A DNA stretch of 40,584 nucleotides from Deltaproteobacteria bacterium. Its GTDB lineage: Bacteria; Desulfobacterota; Desulfobacteria; Desulfobacterales; UBA5852. Below, piece by piece: positions 23,765 through 32,827 of the stretch. The notes under the pieces were generated by a model, which had not been told where the DNA came from, searched no databases, and was given only the letters and a program-made list of their open reading frames with translations. Location of the stretch: contig JAHLLS010000035.1 in the NCBI GenBank assembly GCA_020444045.1, positions 1-40,584 of the forward strand, written 5' to 3'. The first letter of the stretch is position 1; every line of letters begins with the position of its first letter. The translations under genes were made by a program, and so were the position numbers.

Positions 23765-24095
23765 GCTTTTTTAACCAGAAACGATTACCGACGGTTTTCG
23801 ACAAAAACGGGTAAACCTTTAGCGAAAACATGCCGATGTCTAACAACGGCGTTGGCCGCAAGGCCATTTTGCGACCATTGTTGTATGACCACCGGTCGGG
23901 ATCGGGGTCACCATCCGGCCGGCAGGATCGACTTGCTTTTTCGCGTCAAATATTGACAATGGCGGGATACGATGCAGATTGTACCGACCCGAGCGGAGGC
24001 ATCCCAGCTTAGAGGGGGCCTGTCTTCCCGGCCCCGCGCGTCTATCGCCGGACTGTGATGAGGCCCCCTTAACCCTATTCTTGCGAGAGGCAGCA
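23765..24095. other. intergenic region before the phosphofructokinase gene
   Basis: 331 bp between divergent genes. AGGGGGCCT (24013-24021) and AGGCCCCCT (24061-24069) form a 9-bp perfect stem with a 39-nt loop that ends 27 bp before the phosphofructokinase ATG. It may be a leader structure. I see no gene and no clear promoter. Confidence 0.45.
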
Positions 24096-25424
24096 ATGTT
24101 TTTTGGACATATTGACACCACCATTCCGGCACTTGGCGAAGCCAAAATCCCGACCCCTATTCAGGGGTGGAAAAACGGGGACGAAGAAACCCATTTCATC
24201 ACGGACGACGATCGGGTGCTGGTGGATGTCACCCCCTCCGGGCTGGAAAAGATGTGCCGCGAAAACAAGCCGTTCCCCTCGTTTGAAATGGCCGGCCCCC
24301 GCAGCCGCATCTATTTCGACCCCAGCAAGCTGCGCTGCGCCCTGGTGACCTGCGGCGGCCTGTGCCCCGGCCTGAACGATATTATCCGCTCCATCGTGCT
24401 GGAGCTCACTTACGGGTATGGCGTACACCACATTTACGGCATCAAATACGGCCTCCAGGGGTTTATCCCCCGGTACGGCCATGATGTCATCGACCTGACC
24501 CCCGATCTGGTGGTCAATATCCAGGACAGGGGGGGATCGATCCTGGGCTCGTCGCGGGGGCCCCAGGACATCGGCGAAATCGTGGACACCATGGACCGCA
24601 TGAATATCGGGATTCTTTTCATGGTGGGGGGCGACGGCACCCTCAAGGCCGCCGGCCGAATTGCCGACGCCATCCTGGAGCGGGGGCTGAGAATCAGCGT
24701 CATCGGCATCCCCAAGACCATTGACAATGACATCCACATGGTCTCCCGCTCGTTCGGGTTCGACACGGCCGTGGATGTGGCGACCCAGGCCATCCGCGGC
24801 GCCCACAATGAAGCCGAGGGCTATCCGAACGGCATCGGCCTGATCAAACTCATGGGACGGCATTCCGGTTTTATCGCCGCCACCGCCACCCTGGCCAAAC
24901 AGGACGTCAATTTCGTCCTGATACCGGAAATCGCCATCGATCTGGAGGGTCCCAGCGGTTTGCTGCAAAAGCTGGAAGAACGGCTGAACCAGCGGGGCCA
25001 CGCTGTCATTGTTGTCGCGGAAGGTGCCCTGCAGGAGTGCTTTGAGGACGAACAGACGACCCGGGATGCCAGCGGGAACGTCAAGCTGCATGATGTGGGC
25101 CTGTTCTTGCGCGACCGCATCAAGGCCTACTTCCGGGAAAAGGCCATTGAAATCAATCTCAAGTACATCGACCCCAGCTACATGATCCGTAGCCTGCAGG
25201 CCAACGCCAACGACAGTGTTTTCTGCGGATTTTTAGGGCGGGATGCCGTCCATGCCGGTATGACCGGGAAAACCCGGATGCTGGTCGGCCACTGGAACAA
25301 CCACTTCGTGCATGTGCCCATGGCGGTGTCGGCACGTCAGCGCAAACAGGTCAGCCCCAAGGGCAAGCTCTGGTCCACCGTACTCGAGGCCACCGGTCAG
25401 GGCTCCCTCAAAAACACGGCCTGA
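24096..25424 (+). CDS. pfkA: 6-phosphofructokinase, plant/protist-type, probably ATP-dependent
   Basis: Phosphorylates fructose 6-phosphate in glycolysis. The 442-residue protein has GGLCPG (87-92), GGDGT (178-182) and PKTIDND (206-212). Gly in GGDGT is the mark of ATP use (PPi enzymes have GGDDS-type), while Lys in PKTIDND is shared with PPi enzymes and with plant and trypanosome ATP enzymes. The combination fits the plant-like ATP group. An N-terminal extension of about 75 residues precedes the catalytic core, as in that group. The ATG at 24096 follows GAGAGG by 5 bases; the frame is open further upstream but has no ribosome site. It converges on the LpoA-like gene with only 7 bp between stops. 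Confidence 0.88.
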   Translation: MFFGHIDTTIPALGEAKIPTPIQGWKNGDEETHFITDDDRVLVDVTPSGLEKMCRENKPFPSFEMAGPRSRIYFDPSKLRCALVTCGGLCPGLNDIIRSIVLELTYGYGVHHIYGIKYGLQGFIPRYGHDVIDLTPDLVVNIQDRGGSILGSSRGPQDIGEIVDTMDRMNIGILFMVGGDGTLKAAGRIADAILERGLRISVIGIPKTIDNDIHMVSRSFGFDTAVDVATQAIRGAHNEAEGYPNGIGLIKLMGRHSGFIAATATLAKQDVNFVLIPEIAIDLEGPSGLLQKLEERLNQRGHAVIVVAEGALQECFEDEQTTRDASGNVKLHDVGLFLRDRIKAYFREKAIEINLKYIDPSYMIRSLQANANDSVFCGFLGRDAVHAGMTGKTRMLVGHWNNHFVHVPMAVSARQRKQVSPKGKLWSTVLEATGQGSLKNTA

Positions 25425-25431
25425 ACCGCAT

Positions 25432-27504
25432 CTATGGCAGCGGGGCCGGGGGAATATCGTCCGAACGGCCCTTGACCGGAGCGCGAGACGGATCGAGCTC
25501 GATAAACGCGTTACCCTCTATCTGCAGCAAAACCAGGTCTTTGATCGGTTCACCATTGCCATCGAACGTCACCTTGCCGGTGACGCCTTCGACGGGCACG
25601 GCCTTCATCAGGGCATGCCGGATACCGGCCCGCAGCCAGACATTCGGATCCAGCATGGCGTTCAGCATGATCCGGGCGGAATCGTAGGCAATGGCTTCGA
25701 TGAACCCCGGCGCGCGGCCATAGACCGCTTCGAAAGCGGCCACAAACGTTTGCACCCGGGGGGATTGGCTGGCGGGATAAAAACCGGAGGGCAGCACCGC
25801 TCCCTGAACGTATTCGCCGGCATCTTTCAGGAGTTTCTCCGAAAACCACAAATTGGTGCCCAACAGGGTCACATTGACAACGTCATGATAGACCAGTTGG
25901 GGGACCACCAGGCCCAGCATCTTGGGCGAATCCGGCACCAGGATAGCCTCGAAATCCACAATCGGGGGCGGTGCGTCGTCATCCTGCCGCGCGGAGCGGG
26001 ACCGCCGGCCCGGAACATTTTCCTCGACCACTTCCTCGACCGGCGGCCGGTACCCGGGCAGCGCGGTCAGCGGACCTAACAGATCCAGGGGTTCGCGCAG
26101 GGCCTTGAGATCTTCCGGTGGGTCATAGTAGCGCCCCACCAGTTTCTTGATCACGTCTTCGAAATCGGTCTTGGCCGGATCATAAGCCTCCAGCGCCACA
26201 ATTTCACCGCCACGCTGGTAGATTTCATCCCAGAACAAATCACGGAAGGTGCGTCCGTAGGTTTCATCGGGATACAGCACCGCAAAACGGCGTTTACCCA
26301 GCGTTTCCAGCATATAAGAAGACAGTACCGCCGCCTGCATGCGAGGGGTGATGAAATTGCGGAAAACGTTGTCACCGATCGCGGTCAGGCCTTCCCGCTG
26401 GGAAATCGTCATGATGGGAATACGGCGCACCTGGGCCACTTCGGCCGCCGATTCAGCAGTGGCGATGGGACCGATCACCGCCGCCACCTTGGCGTCAGCC
26501 AGAGACTGCATGGCCCGGGCCGCCTGGTTGGGATCCGAGCCGGTATCCTTGACCACCAGCCGGACCGGCAAGCCTTCCTGCATCGCGTTGATTTCACTGA
26601 AGGCCAGCTGGATTCCGTCCAACGCCCGTGCGCCGAAAAGCTTGTAGGGACCGGACAGGGGCAGCAGGCATCCTAACGCATACCGGTCGTAAGCCGTCTT
26701 GTCGGCCAGCTGTTCCACCAATGCCCGGGCCTGGGGCGCGTATTCATGATCCGGAAAGCGCTCCAGGAACACGGTCAACAGCCAGACGGCATCGTCATAG
26801 GCTGATGCGCCGGCCATGTTGGCCGCCTGCTGAAAGGACAGGTAGCCCACGACCGTTTCATCACGGATCTGCCCCAGCAGCAACTCGATCTGATCCTCCT
26901 GAAGCATGGCAACCGCCGTCTTCATCTTCTCCTCGAGTGTTGCCCGATGAATTGCCGGCGCATAGCTCATCGCCAGATCATAGAAGTAGACGGCCTGATC
27001 CCACACGGCCAGGGCCGCATTGGCATCGCCCAGGATGGTGTAAAGACGGAACCGCCGGATGTCGCCCTGGACCTGATCGGCAAAAGCCGGCGCCGCATCA
27101 AGAATTTCCTGGTTGCGCCCCAGCCGTTGGAGCGCCCCCAGCATCTCGATGCGGGCGTCCATGGCTTCTGCGCTCTGCGGATAGAGGGCCAACAACTGTC
27201 GGTAGCTGTCAAGGGCCGCCCGGTCGTCATCGAGGGCGGTCTGGATGCGGCCGATCTTCAAAAACGCCTGGGGGGCCAACGGGCTGTCGGGAAAATTCTG
27301 GATCAGCACCTGGTAGTAATCCAGGGCCGTGAGCAGTTCTCCCTTCTGGTACGCCGTCTCGGCCTGGACCTGCAGGGCCTTGTCGGTGGTGGCGACGGGA
27401 GGAGGGGCACTGGGCGCCATGCCGCGGGGGGCGCAGGCGGCGATCATCAGACAAGCGAGGATTATCCCGATCGGACGGGTCAGGCCGGCATATCGAATGG
27501 GCAT
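25432..27504 (-). CDS. LpoA-like penicillin-binding protein activator lipoprotein (TPR + periplasmic binding fold)
   Basis: A 690-residue lipoprotein. The signal peptide ends Met-Ile-Ala-Ala-Cys (Cys about 24). Residues about 45-270 are TPR-like helices (AYQKGELLTALDYYQVLIQNFPDSPLAPQAFLKIGRI). From about 285 it is a type I periplasmic-binding fold (LLPLSGPYKLFGARALDGIQLAFSEIN), with a low-complexity basic-acidic insert near 510 (RRSRSARQDDDAPPP). This architecture is annotated as penicillin-binding protein activator; E. coli LpoA stimulates PBP1A from the outer membrane. It could instead bind a small ligand. The ATG at 27504 is chosen because it opens the signal peptide; an ATG at 27630 would bury it. 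Ribosome site weak. Confidence 0.83.
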   Translation of the reverse strand: MPIRYAGLTRPIGIILACLMIAACAPRGMAPSAPPPVATTDKALQVQAETAYQKGELLTALDYYQVLIQNFPDSPLAPQAFLKIGRIQTALDDDRAALDSYRQLLALYPQSAEAMDARIEMLGALQRLGRNQEILDAAPAFADQVQGDIRRFRLYTILGDANAALAVWDQAVYFYDLAMSYAPAIHRATLEEKMKTAVAMLQEDQIELLLGQIRDETVVGYLSFQQAANMAGASAYDDAVWLLTVFLERFPDHEYAPQARALVEQLADKTAYDRYALGCLLPLSGPYKLFGARALDGIQLAFSEINAMQEGLPVRLVVKDTGSDPNQAARAMQSLADAKVAAVIGPIATAESAAEVAQVRRIPIMTISQREGLTAIGDNVFRNFITPRMQAAVLSSYMLETLGKRRFAVLYPDETYGRTFRDLFWDEIYQRGGEIVALEAYDPAKTDFEDVIKKLVGRYYDPPEDLKALREPLDLLGPLTALPGYRPPVEEVVEENVPGRRSRSARQDDDAPPPIVDFEAILVPDSPKMLGLVVPQLVYHDVVNVTLLGTNLWFSEKLLKDAGEYVQGAVLPSGFYPASQSPRVQTFVAAFEAVYGRAPGFIEAIAYDSARIMLNAMLDPNVWLRAGIRHALMKAVPVEGVTGKVTFDGNGEPIKDLVLLQIEGNAFIELDPSRAPVKGRSDDIPPAPLP

Positions 27505-27815
27505 CACGGCAGTCACTCTGCTGTTGTCAGGTTGATGGCAGGGCTTACAGATAAGCCTGTCAGGAAACGGGCGCGACGGCTCGGTCAACGATAACCACGC
27601 CACCATCGCCTGTATGGGAGCATATAGCACATTTGGTCACAGCGGCTCAAGCACAGGCCGGTGTATACCGGCGGGGCCGGCCGGGAAGCGAACATCGGCG
27701 GCCGGATGCGTTTTACGGGTTGACGAAAAGACAAACAAGACCTAATAATTACGATAATTTCTGTCCACGACCACCCGGCACCTGTCACGAACGCCATCCT
27801 GAACGGAGCACGCAA
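27505..27815. promoter_or_regulatory. divergent promoter region (LpoA-like / lipid cluster)
   Basis: 311 bp between divergent genes, no gene supported. On the plus strand TTGACG (27720-27725) and AATAAT (27744-27749) with an 18-base spacer form a fair sigma-70 promoter, placing the start near 27756 and a leader of about 60 nt for the flavoprotein gene. I looked for an ECF-type promoter, expected if the cluster were controlled as in Rhodobacter, and did not find a convincing one. Confidence 0.45.
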
Positions 27816-29087
27816 ATGACGGACTCTCCTTTGACCCTAGCGGTCGTCGGCGGCGGCGTGGCCGGCATTACCGCCGCCCATCTGCTGCAGCGTCGTCATC
27901 ATGTCACGCTCTACGAAAAAAACAGCATCATCGGCGGCCATACCCATACCATCGCCATCCCCACCGGACCGGATGCCGGCACCCCGGTGGACACGGGGTT
28001 TATCGTCCTGAACGACCGGACCTACCCGCGTTTCAACCGCCTGCTCGAACAGTTGGACGTGCCCATCCAGGCCAGTGAGATGTCCTTCAGCTATTTTTGC
28101 GAACGAACGGGCTTCCAGTATGCCAGCCGCGATTTCGACAGTTTGTTTGCCCGACGCCGCAACCTTTTCGATATCGGCTATCTGCGTCTGCTGCTGGAAA
28201 TCCTGCGGTTCAACCGCACGGCCCGCCGGGAACTGGCATCCGGCGGCCTGGCATCATTGACCCTGGGCCGGTTTTTGGAAACCTATCGTTTCAGCTCCCG
28301 TTTTCGCGAGCAGTACATCCTCCCCATGGCAGCGGCGATCTGGTCGTCGCCGGATGAAGAGGTGGCCGATTTCCCCATGGCGACGTTTGCACGTTTTTTC
28401 AGCAATCATGGTCTTCTGACCGTGAGTGACCAGCCCCAGTGGTATGTTGTCAAAGGCGGCAGCCACAGCTATGTCAAGGCCTTCCGAAAGCGATTTCAAG
28501 GCAAAATCATTGCGGATACGCCGGTACGGAGCATCCGCCGCAACGCGGATGCCGTGACACTCTCCCTCTCGGACGGCAGCCAGCGCCATCTCGATCACGT
28601 GGTGATCGCCACCCACGCCGACGAGGCCTTTCAACTGCTCCAGGACCCGACAGCGGACGAACAGCGCCTGCTGGGACCCTGGCGCTACAGCACCAACCGG
28701 GTCATCCTGCACACCGACCCCGGCTTCATGCCCAGCAACCGACGGGCCTGGGCTTCCTGGAACTACACCCGGGAGGCGGGGGCTTCCGGCCGGGCCCCGA
28801 TCACCCTGACCTATCACATGAACCGCCTGCAGCGCCTGGAAACCCGCCTGCAATATTTCGTCACCCTGAATCCGGGCCGGGAGATCGACGATGCGCACGT
28901 CGTCGCCCGCTTGACCTATACCCACCCCATGTTCAGCTTCGACAGTCTGACAACCCAACCCGATCTGGCGCGGCTCAACGGCGCCAATCGGACGTCCTAC
29001 TGCGGCAGCTATTTTGGATACGGCTTCCATGAAGACGCCGTGCGCGCGGCAACCCTGGTGGCCGAATCATTTGGGATCACGCTATGA
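27816..29087 (+). CDS. FAD-dependent oxidoreductase of the COG2907 amine-oxidase-like family
   Basis: A 423-residue flavoprotein. The N-terminal dinucleotide-binding motif is VVGGGVAGITAAHLL (9-23) followed by LYEKN and GGHT. Further blocks are VDTGFIVLNDRTYP (61-74), MAAAIWSSPDEEVADFP (about 171-187) and GGSHSYVKAF. The C-terminus ends YCGSYFGYGFHEDAVRAA, typical of the group. These proteins are predicted to act on fatty acyl chains together with a neighbouring DUF1365 protein and a cyclopropane synthase. In Rhodobacter a related cluster takes part in furan fatty acid formation (from memory). ATG at 27816 with GGAG 7 bases before. The stop overlaps the next gene by 4 bp (ATGA), so translation is coupled. 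Confidence 0.88.
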   Translation: MTDSPLTLAVVGGGVAGITAAHLLQRRHHVTLYEKNSIIGGHTHTIAIPTGPDAGTPVDTGFIVLNDRTYPRFNRLLEQLDVPIQASEMSFSYFCERTGFQYASRDFDSLFARRRNLFDIGYLRLLLEILRFNRTARRELASGGLASLTLGRFLETYRFSSRFREQYILPMAAAIWSSPDEEVADFPMATFARFFSNHGLLTVSDQPQWYVVKGGSHSYVKAFRKRFQGKIIADTPVRSIRRNADAVTLSLSDGSQRHLDHVVIATHADEAFQLLQDPTADEQRLLGPWRYSTNRVILHTDPGFMPSNRRAWASWNYTREAGASGRAPITLTYHMNRLQRLETRLQYFVTLNPGREIDDAHVVARLTYTHPMFSFDSLTTQPDLARLNGANRTSYCGSYFGYGFHEDAVRAATLVAESFGITL

Positions 29088-31093
29088 CACCCTTGCTCTA
29101 CCGCGGCCATGTCGAACATCGCCGCCTGCATCCGACCCGTCACCAGTTGAAATACGGCCTTTACGTCTATGCCCTGGATCTGGCGGCGTTAGACCAGCTG
29201 GACCGTCGCCTCCCCCTTTTCGGCTACAACCGGCGACGGCCCGTCTCACTGCGGGACGGCGACTACCTCGATGGCAGCCATCGCCCGATCCGGCAAAAAC
29301 TGCTGGAGCTGGTCGACCCTCAGCTGCCGGCGGCGCAAATCGACAAAATCGTCATGGTGACCGCCTGCCGTTATCTGGGCTACATCTTCAACCCGGTCAA
29401 CCTGTATTACTGCTACGACAAGGACGGGCGCCTGCTGGGCAACGTGGCCGAAGTCAACAACACCTTCGGCGAGCGGCATATTTATGTCCTCGGGCCTCGC
29501 AACGGCAACGCATCGGAATATCCGGCCCGCTACGAAGCCGAAAAAGCCTTCCACGTCTCGCCTTTCAACACCATCGCGGGGCGCTATCAGTTTTCGTTTG
29601 GCGACATTCGGCGCGAACTGGACATTCGCATCGATCTGCACCGCCAGGAGGGCCCCATTTTGCAGGCCCACCTGCAGGGCCGGCCCGTGGCCCTGACCCC
29701 CTACACCCACCTCACGACCGTGCTGCGCCACCCCATCATGCCGCACCTGACGATACCGCGCATCTACCGGGAAGCGTTCAAGCTGCGCTTCCAGCGCGGG
29801 TTGACCTACATCCCCAAGCCTGTCCCCCAGAGCGCGATGACCATCAAACGCAACCCGCCGACGCTGCTTCAGCGCCGTTGCCGGGAGCTGGTGCTCGCTT
29901 ATTTACAGCGCACTCGCGAAGGATCGCTGCACCTGACGCTGCCGGACGGAAAAACCTTTCGATGCGGTGGGGGGGGGCTGCCGCAGGCCACGATGCGGAT
30001 CCATGATCACCGATTTTTCTCGCGGGTCGTCATGGGCGGCGACATCGGTTTCGGGGAAGCGTTCATGGAGGATGAATGGGATAGCGATGATGTCACTGCC
30101 GTGGTGCAGTTTTTTATCCGCAACCGGGACACCGTCCGGGACGGCCGTTTTCAAACCACCGCCGCCAGCCGCGGTATCGAGTGGCTGCGCCACGTGGCGC
30201 AACGCAACACCCTATGGGGCAGCCGCCGCAATATCCGCCGGCATTACGACCTGTCCAACGACTTCTTCCAGACCTTCCTGGACGATTCCATGGCGTATTC
30301 CTGCGCCGTCTATCCCTCGGCCGAGGCAACGTTGGAAGCCGCGCAGCAAAACAAATTCACCCGCCTTATCCGCAAGGCTCGCCTGTCCGCCAATGATCAC
30401 GTGCTGGAGATCGGCTGCGGCTGGGGCGGCTTCGCCATCGCGGCGGTGCGGCAGACCGGCTGCCGCATCACGGGGATTACCGTTTCCCGGGAACAATACA
30501 CGCTGGCCCGCGAACGGGTGAAAGCCGCCGGCCTGGAAGACCGCATCCGGATCGAATTCAAGGACTACCGCCATGTCAAAGGGCAATTCGACAAGATCGT
30601 ATCCATCGAAATGCTGGAAGCTGTAGGACACGCCTTTTACAGCATCTTCTTCCGTTCGCTGGAACGCCTGCTGGCACCGCACGGCATTGTCGTCCTTCAG
30701 ACCATAACGATCCCCGATCAGCGCTATGGCAGCTACCGCAAAGAGCGGGATTGGATCCAGAAACACATCTTTCCCGGCGGACTGCTGCCGTCGCTGGCCG
30801 TCCTGACGCAGACCATGACCCGGCATTCCCGGCTGATGGTGGAACACGCCGAGAACATCGGCGATCACTACGCCCTGACCCTGGCCGAGTGGCGCCGGCG
30901 TTTTCTGGCCAACCGGGAGACCGTCGCTGAATTGGGTTTCGACCGCCGCTTCCAGCGCAAATGGGTTTACTACCTGTCAAGCTGCGAAGCGGGTTTCCGC
31001 GAGCGGGTCCTGGGGAACCTCCAGCTGGTGCTGACCCGGGAGGGCAACGCCAATTTGCAACAAATCCTGTCGGCGATCGACGAACCCCGCTGA
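29084..31093 (+). CDS. DUF1365 - cyclopropane-fatty-acid synthase fusion protein
   Basis: Two domains usually encoded by adjacent genes are joined here in 669 residues. Residues 1-255 are DUF1365 (LLYRGHVEHRRLHPTRHQLKYGLY, CRYLGYIFNPVNLYYCYD, AEVNNTFGE, AEKAFHVSPFN). Residues about 280-665 are a cyclopropane-fatty-acid synthase: HYDLSNDFF (387-395), the acceptor-site Cys in MAYSCAVYP, SAM-binding LEIGCGWGGFA (about 442-452), SIEMLEAVG and HIFPGGLLPS. The methyltransferase half would add a methyl or methylene group from SAM to an unsaturated phospholipid acyl chain. DUF1365 has no proven activity. The ORF runs unbroken through the linker, so the fusion is real in this sequence. Coupled by ATGA overlap to the flavoprotein gene. 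Confidence 0.9.
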   Translation: MTPLLYRGHVEHRRLHPTRHQLKYGLYVYALDLAALDQLDRRLPLFGYNRRRPVSLRDGDYLDGSHRPIRQKLLELVDPQLPAAQIDKIVMVTACRYLGYIFNPVNLYYCYDKDGRLLGNVAEVNNTFGERHIYVLGPRNGNASEYPARYEAEKAFHVSPFNTIAGRYQFSFGDIRRELDIRIDLHRQEGPILQAHLQGRPVALTPYTHLTTVLRHPIMPHLTIPRIYREAFKLRFQRGLTYIPKPVPQSAMTIKRNPPTLLQRRCRELVLAYLQRTREGSLHLTLPDGKTFRCGGGGLPQATMRIHDHRFFSRVVMGGDIGFGEAFMEDEWDSDDVTAVVQFFIRNRDTVRDGRFQTTAASRGIEWLRHVAQRNTLWGSRRNIRRHYDLSNDFFQTFLDDSMAYSCAVYPSAEATLEAAQQNKFTRLIRKARLSANDHVLEIGCGWGGFAIAAVRQTGCRITGITVSREQYTLARERVKAAGLEDRIRIEFKDYRHVKGQFDKIVSIEMLEAVGHAFYSIFFRSLERLLAPHGIVVLQTITIPDQRYGSYRKERDWIQKHIFPGGLLPSLAVLTQTMTRHSRLMVEHAENIGDHYALTLAEWRRRFLANRETVAELGFDRRFQRKWVYYLSSCEAGFRERVLGNLQLVLTREGNANLQQILSAIDEPR

Positions 31094-31173
31094 TAGGCTG
31101 ATCACCGCTGTGTCCTGCCGCCGGCATCGAAATAAGTTCGTCTGAGAAAATAACCGGAACCGGTCACAAACAC

Positions 31174-32586
31174 CTACGCAAACGAGGTTCCGCCGGACAG
31201 GCGCTCCAGTTGGCGTCGCAGCGCCCGGCCTTCCTGGGCGGAGGCCCGGGTTCCCGGAAAAACGTGCGTGGCGCGGGGCAGACGATCCCGCCAGAAGAGA
31301 CCGGACGTCCGCCCGGCTTCCGCCGCGGCCCCCAGCCAGGTGATGGTGTCGGCGCCTTCTTCCGGGGTGCGCAGCCAGGCGCGCATCTGCTGGTGAAAGG
31401 CCGTGAGCGACTGCTGCAGGCCGGGTGTGTCCACCCACCCGGGATGCATGGCATGGACGCTGATACCGCTGGCGGCCAGCTCTTCCGCCCACAGCTCCGT
31501 CAACATCACCAGCCCCCGCTTGGCCCGGGCATAGGCTTCGGCGCCGTTGTAGGCGCCCCGGGCGGAATCCAGGTTGTCCAGGTCGATCCCGCGGGTGTAC
31601 ATGCCGCCGGAGGAAACGTTTATAATACGGGCCGGCCGGCCCGCGGCGAGTGCCGGCCGCAGCCCTTCGGTCAACAGGAAGGGACTCAGCAAATCGGTGG
31701 CCAGAGTTTTTTCGATCCCCTCGGCCGTCGTCTCACGCTGGTTGAACAGGGCCCCGGCATTGTTGATCAGCACATGCACGGCGGGATAATCGCTCACGAT
31801 GCGCGTTGCCAGCGCGCGCGTGTCGGCCATCAGGCTGAGATCGGCGATCTCGATGGCCACCTTGCCGGAACCGCCCGCCGTCCGCAGCGCACGGCCCACC
31901 TGTTCGGTTTTTTCCCGGTTGCGGCCCACCAGAACCAGATCGGCCCCCAGCCGGACCAGCTGGAAGGCGGCCGCGCGCCCGATGCCCGATGTCACGCCGG
32001 TCAGGACGACGGTCCGCCCGTTCAGCGCCCGCCGGGGAAGCGGCCAGCGGTGTTTCCCCAGCCGGTATCCCAGCCGGGTAAAACCGATCAGCCCCGGAAG
32101 GATGGCCTGGTCCGCCATGCGCGTTGCCAGGGTCAGGCGCGGCAATGGCCCACCACCGGAGAGTTCCTGCTGCAAATGCTGCACCGCCCGGCGGCCGCTG
32201 CGGCGCACCAGGGGCGCTACCAGCGGCGCGAGTTTCCGTCCCCACCCATCCGCGAAAACAATATCGGCTTCGTAGTGGATCCGGGTGCCCTCACCTTGCG
32301 GTTCGAAGGTGATCCGGTCTTCCGCGCGGAAGGATGCGCCGGTCCCCTGCAGAACAAGTCGCCGGGGAGAGGCCATTTCCGTGATCCGATAATCCATCGG
32401 AACCGGCCGGCCGCCAAACAGGAGCCGCAGCCTGAATTGCGTGCCCACCTGGGGCAAGCCCTCCGTGAGCTGGTGGGCGGTCAACACGCTGGGATCCCAC
32501 CGTTCAATGTGGGTAAAATCCACCAGGTAGTCGAAGGCTTCGGAAGGGGTGCAGGTAACATCGATGATTTCTTTGAGACTCAGCAT
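31174..32586 (-). CDS. SRPBCC - short-chain dehydrogenase fusion protein
   Basis: A 470-residue two-domain protein. Residues 1-145 form an SRPBCC (START/polyketide cyclase-like) lipid-binding fold. Residues 188-470 form a short-chain dehydrogenase with TGVTSGIG (196-203), NNAG (275-278), catalytic Ser325/326 in INVSSGG and Tyr352-x-x-x-Lys356. The HPGWVDTPG block near 404-412 matches retinol-dehydrogenase-like SDRs. A lipid-binding module tethered to an oxidoreductase suggests a hydrophobic substrate, possibly the product of the neighbouring acyl-modifying enzymes. The ATG at 32586 follows AGAAGGAAG. It converges on the CFA fusion gene and is divergent from the chalcone-isomerase-like gene. 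Confidence 0.85.
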   Translation of the reverse strand: MLSLKEIIDVTCTPSEAFDYLVDFTHIERWDPSVLTAHQLTEGLPQVGTQFRLRLLFGGRPVPMDYRITEMASPRRLVLQGTGASFRAEDRITFEPQGEGTRIHYEADIVFADGWGRKLAPLVAPLVRRSGRRAVQHLQQELSGGGPLPRLTLATRMADQAILPGLIGFTRLGYRLGKHRWPLPRRALNGRTVVLTGVTSGIGRAAAFQLVRLGADLVLVGRNREKTEQVGRALRTAGGSGKVAIEIADLSLMADTRALATRIVSDYPAVHVLINNAGALFNQRETTAEGIEKTLATDLLSPFLLTEGLRPALAAGRPARIINVSSGGMYTRGIDLDNLDSARGAYNGAEAYARAKRGLVMLTELWAEELAASGISVHAMHPGWVDTPGLQQSLTAFHQQMRAWLRTPEEGADTITWLGAAAEAGRTSGLFWRDRLPRATHVFPGTRASAQEGRALRRQLERLSGGTSFA

Positions 32587-32827
32587 CGGGGCTTCCTTCT
32601 GGAATCGGTGCAAAGCTGAAGAGATCCGCCATGACGTGGTCACATCGGAAAAACGGGGCACAGACCGATCAAGGCGTTGTTTATTGAAGGGATCTTAAGC
32701 ATTGCAGGGCATTGTGCAATACCGTCGATGAGGCCGTGATGGACAAGGCGCAACCGCCTGGACCTTGTCAAAAGGAACGGCGGCCTTATGTTCACAAAAC
32801 AGTTCAACACCACAGAAGGATATGCCC
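32587..32827. promoter_or_regulatory. divergent promoter region with small palindromes
   Basis: Between the SRPBCC-SDR gene (leftward) and the chalcone-isomerase-like gene (rightward). GACAAGG (32742-32748) and CCTTGTC (32763-32769) make a 7-bp perfect inverted repeat around a small GGCG...CGCC hairpin. TTGCA...TGCAA is a second short repeat near 32703-32719. Either could be an operator. No clear -35/-10 pair. Confidence 0.35.

Noticed and set aside
31210..32619. 469-codon plus-strand frame opposite the SRPBCC-SDR gene
   Set aside because: Low-complexity Gly/Pro/Gln/Arg composition and no motif, while the minus-strand gene has all catalytic SDR residues.
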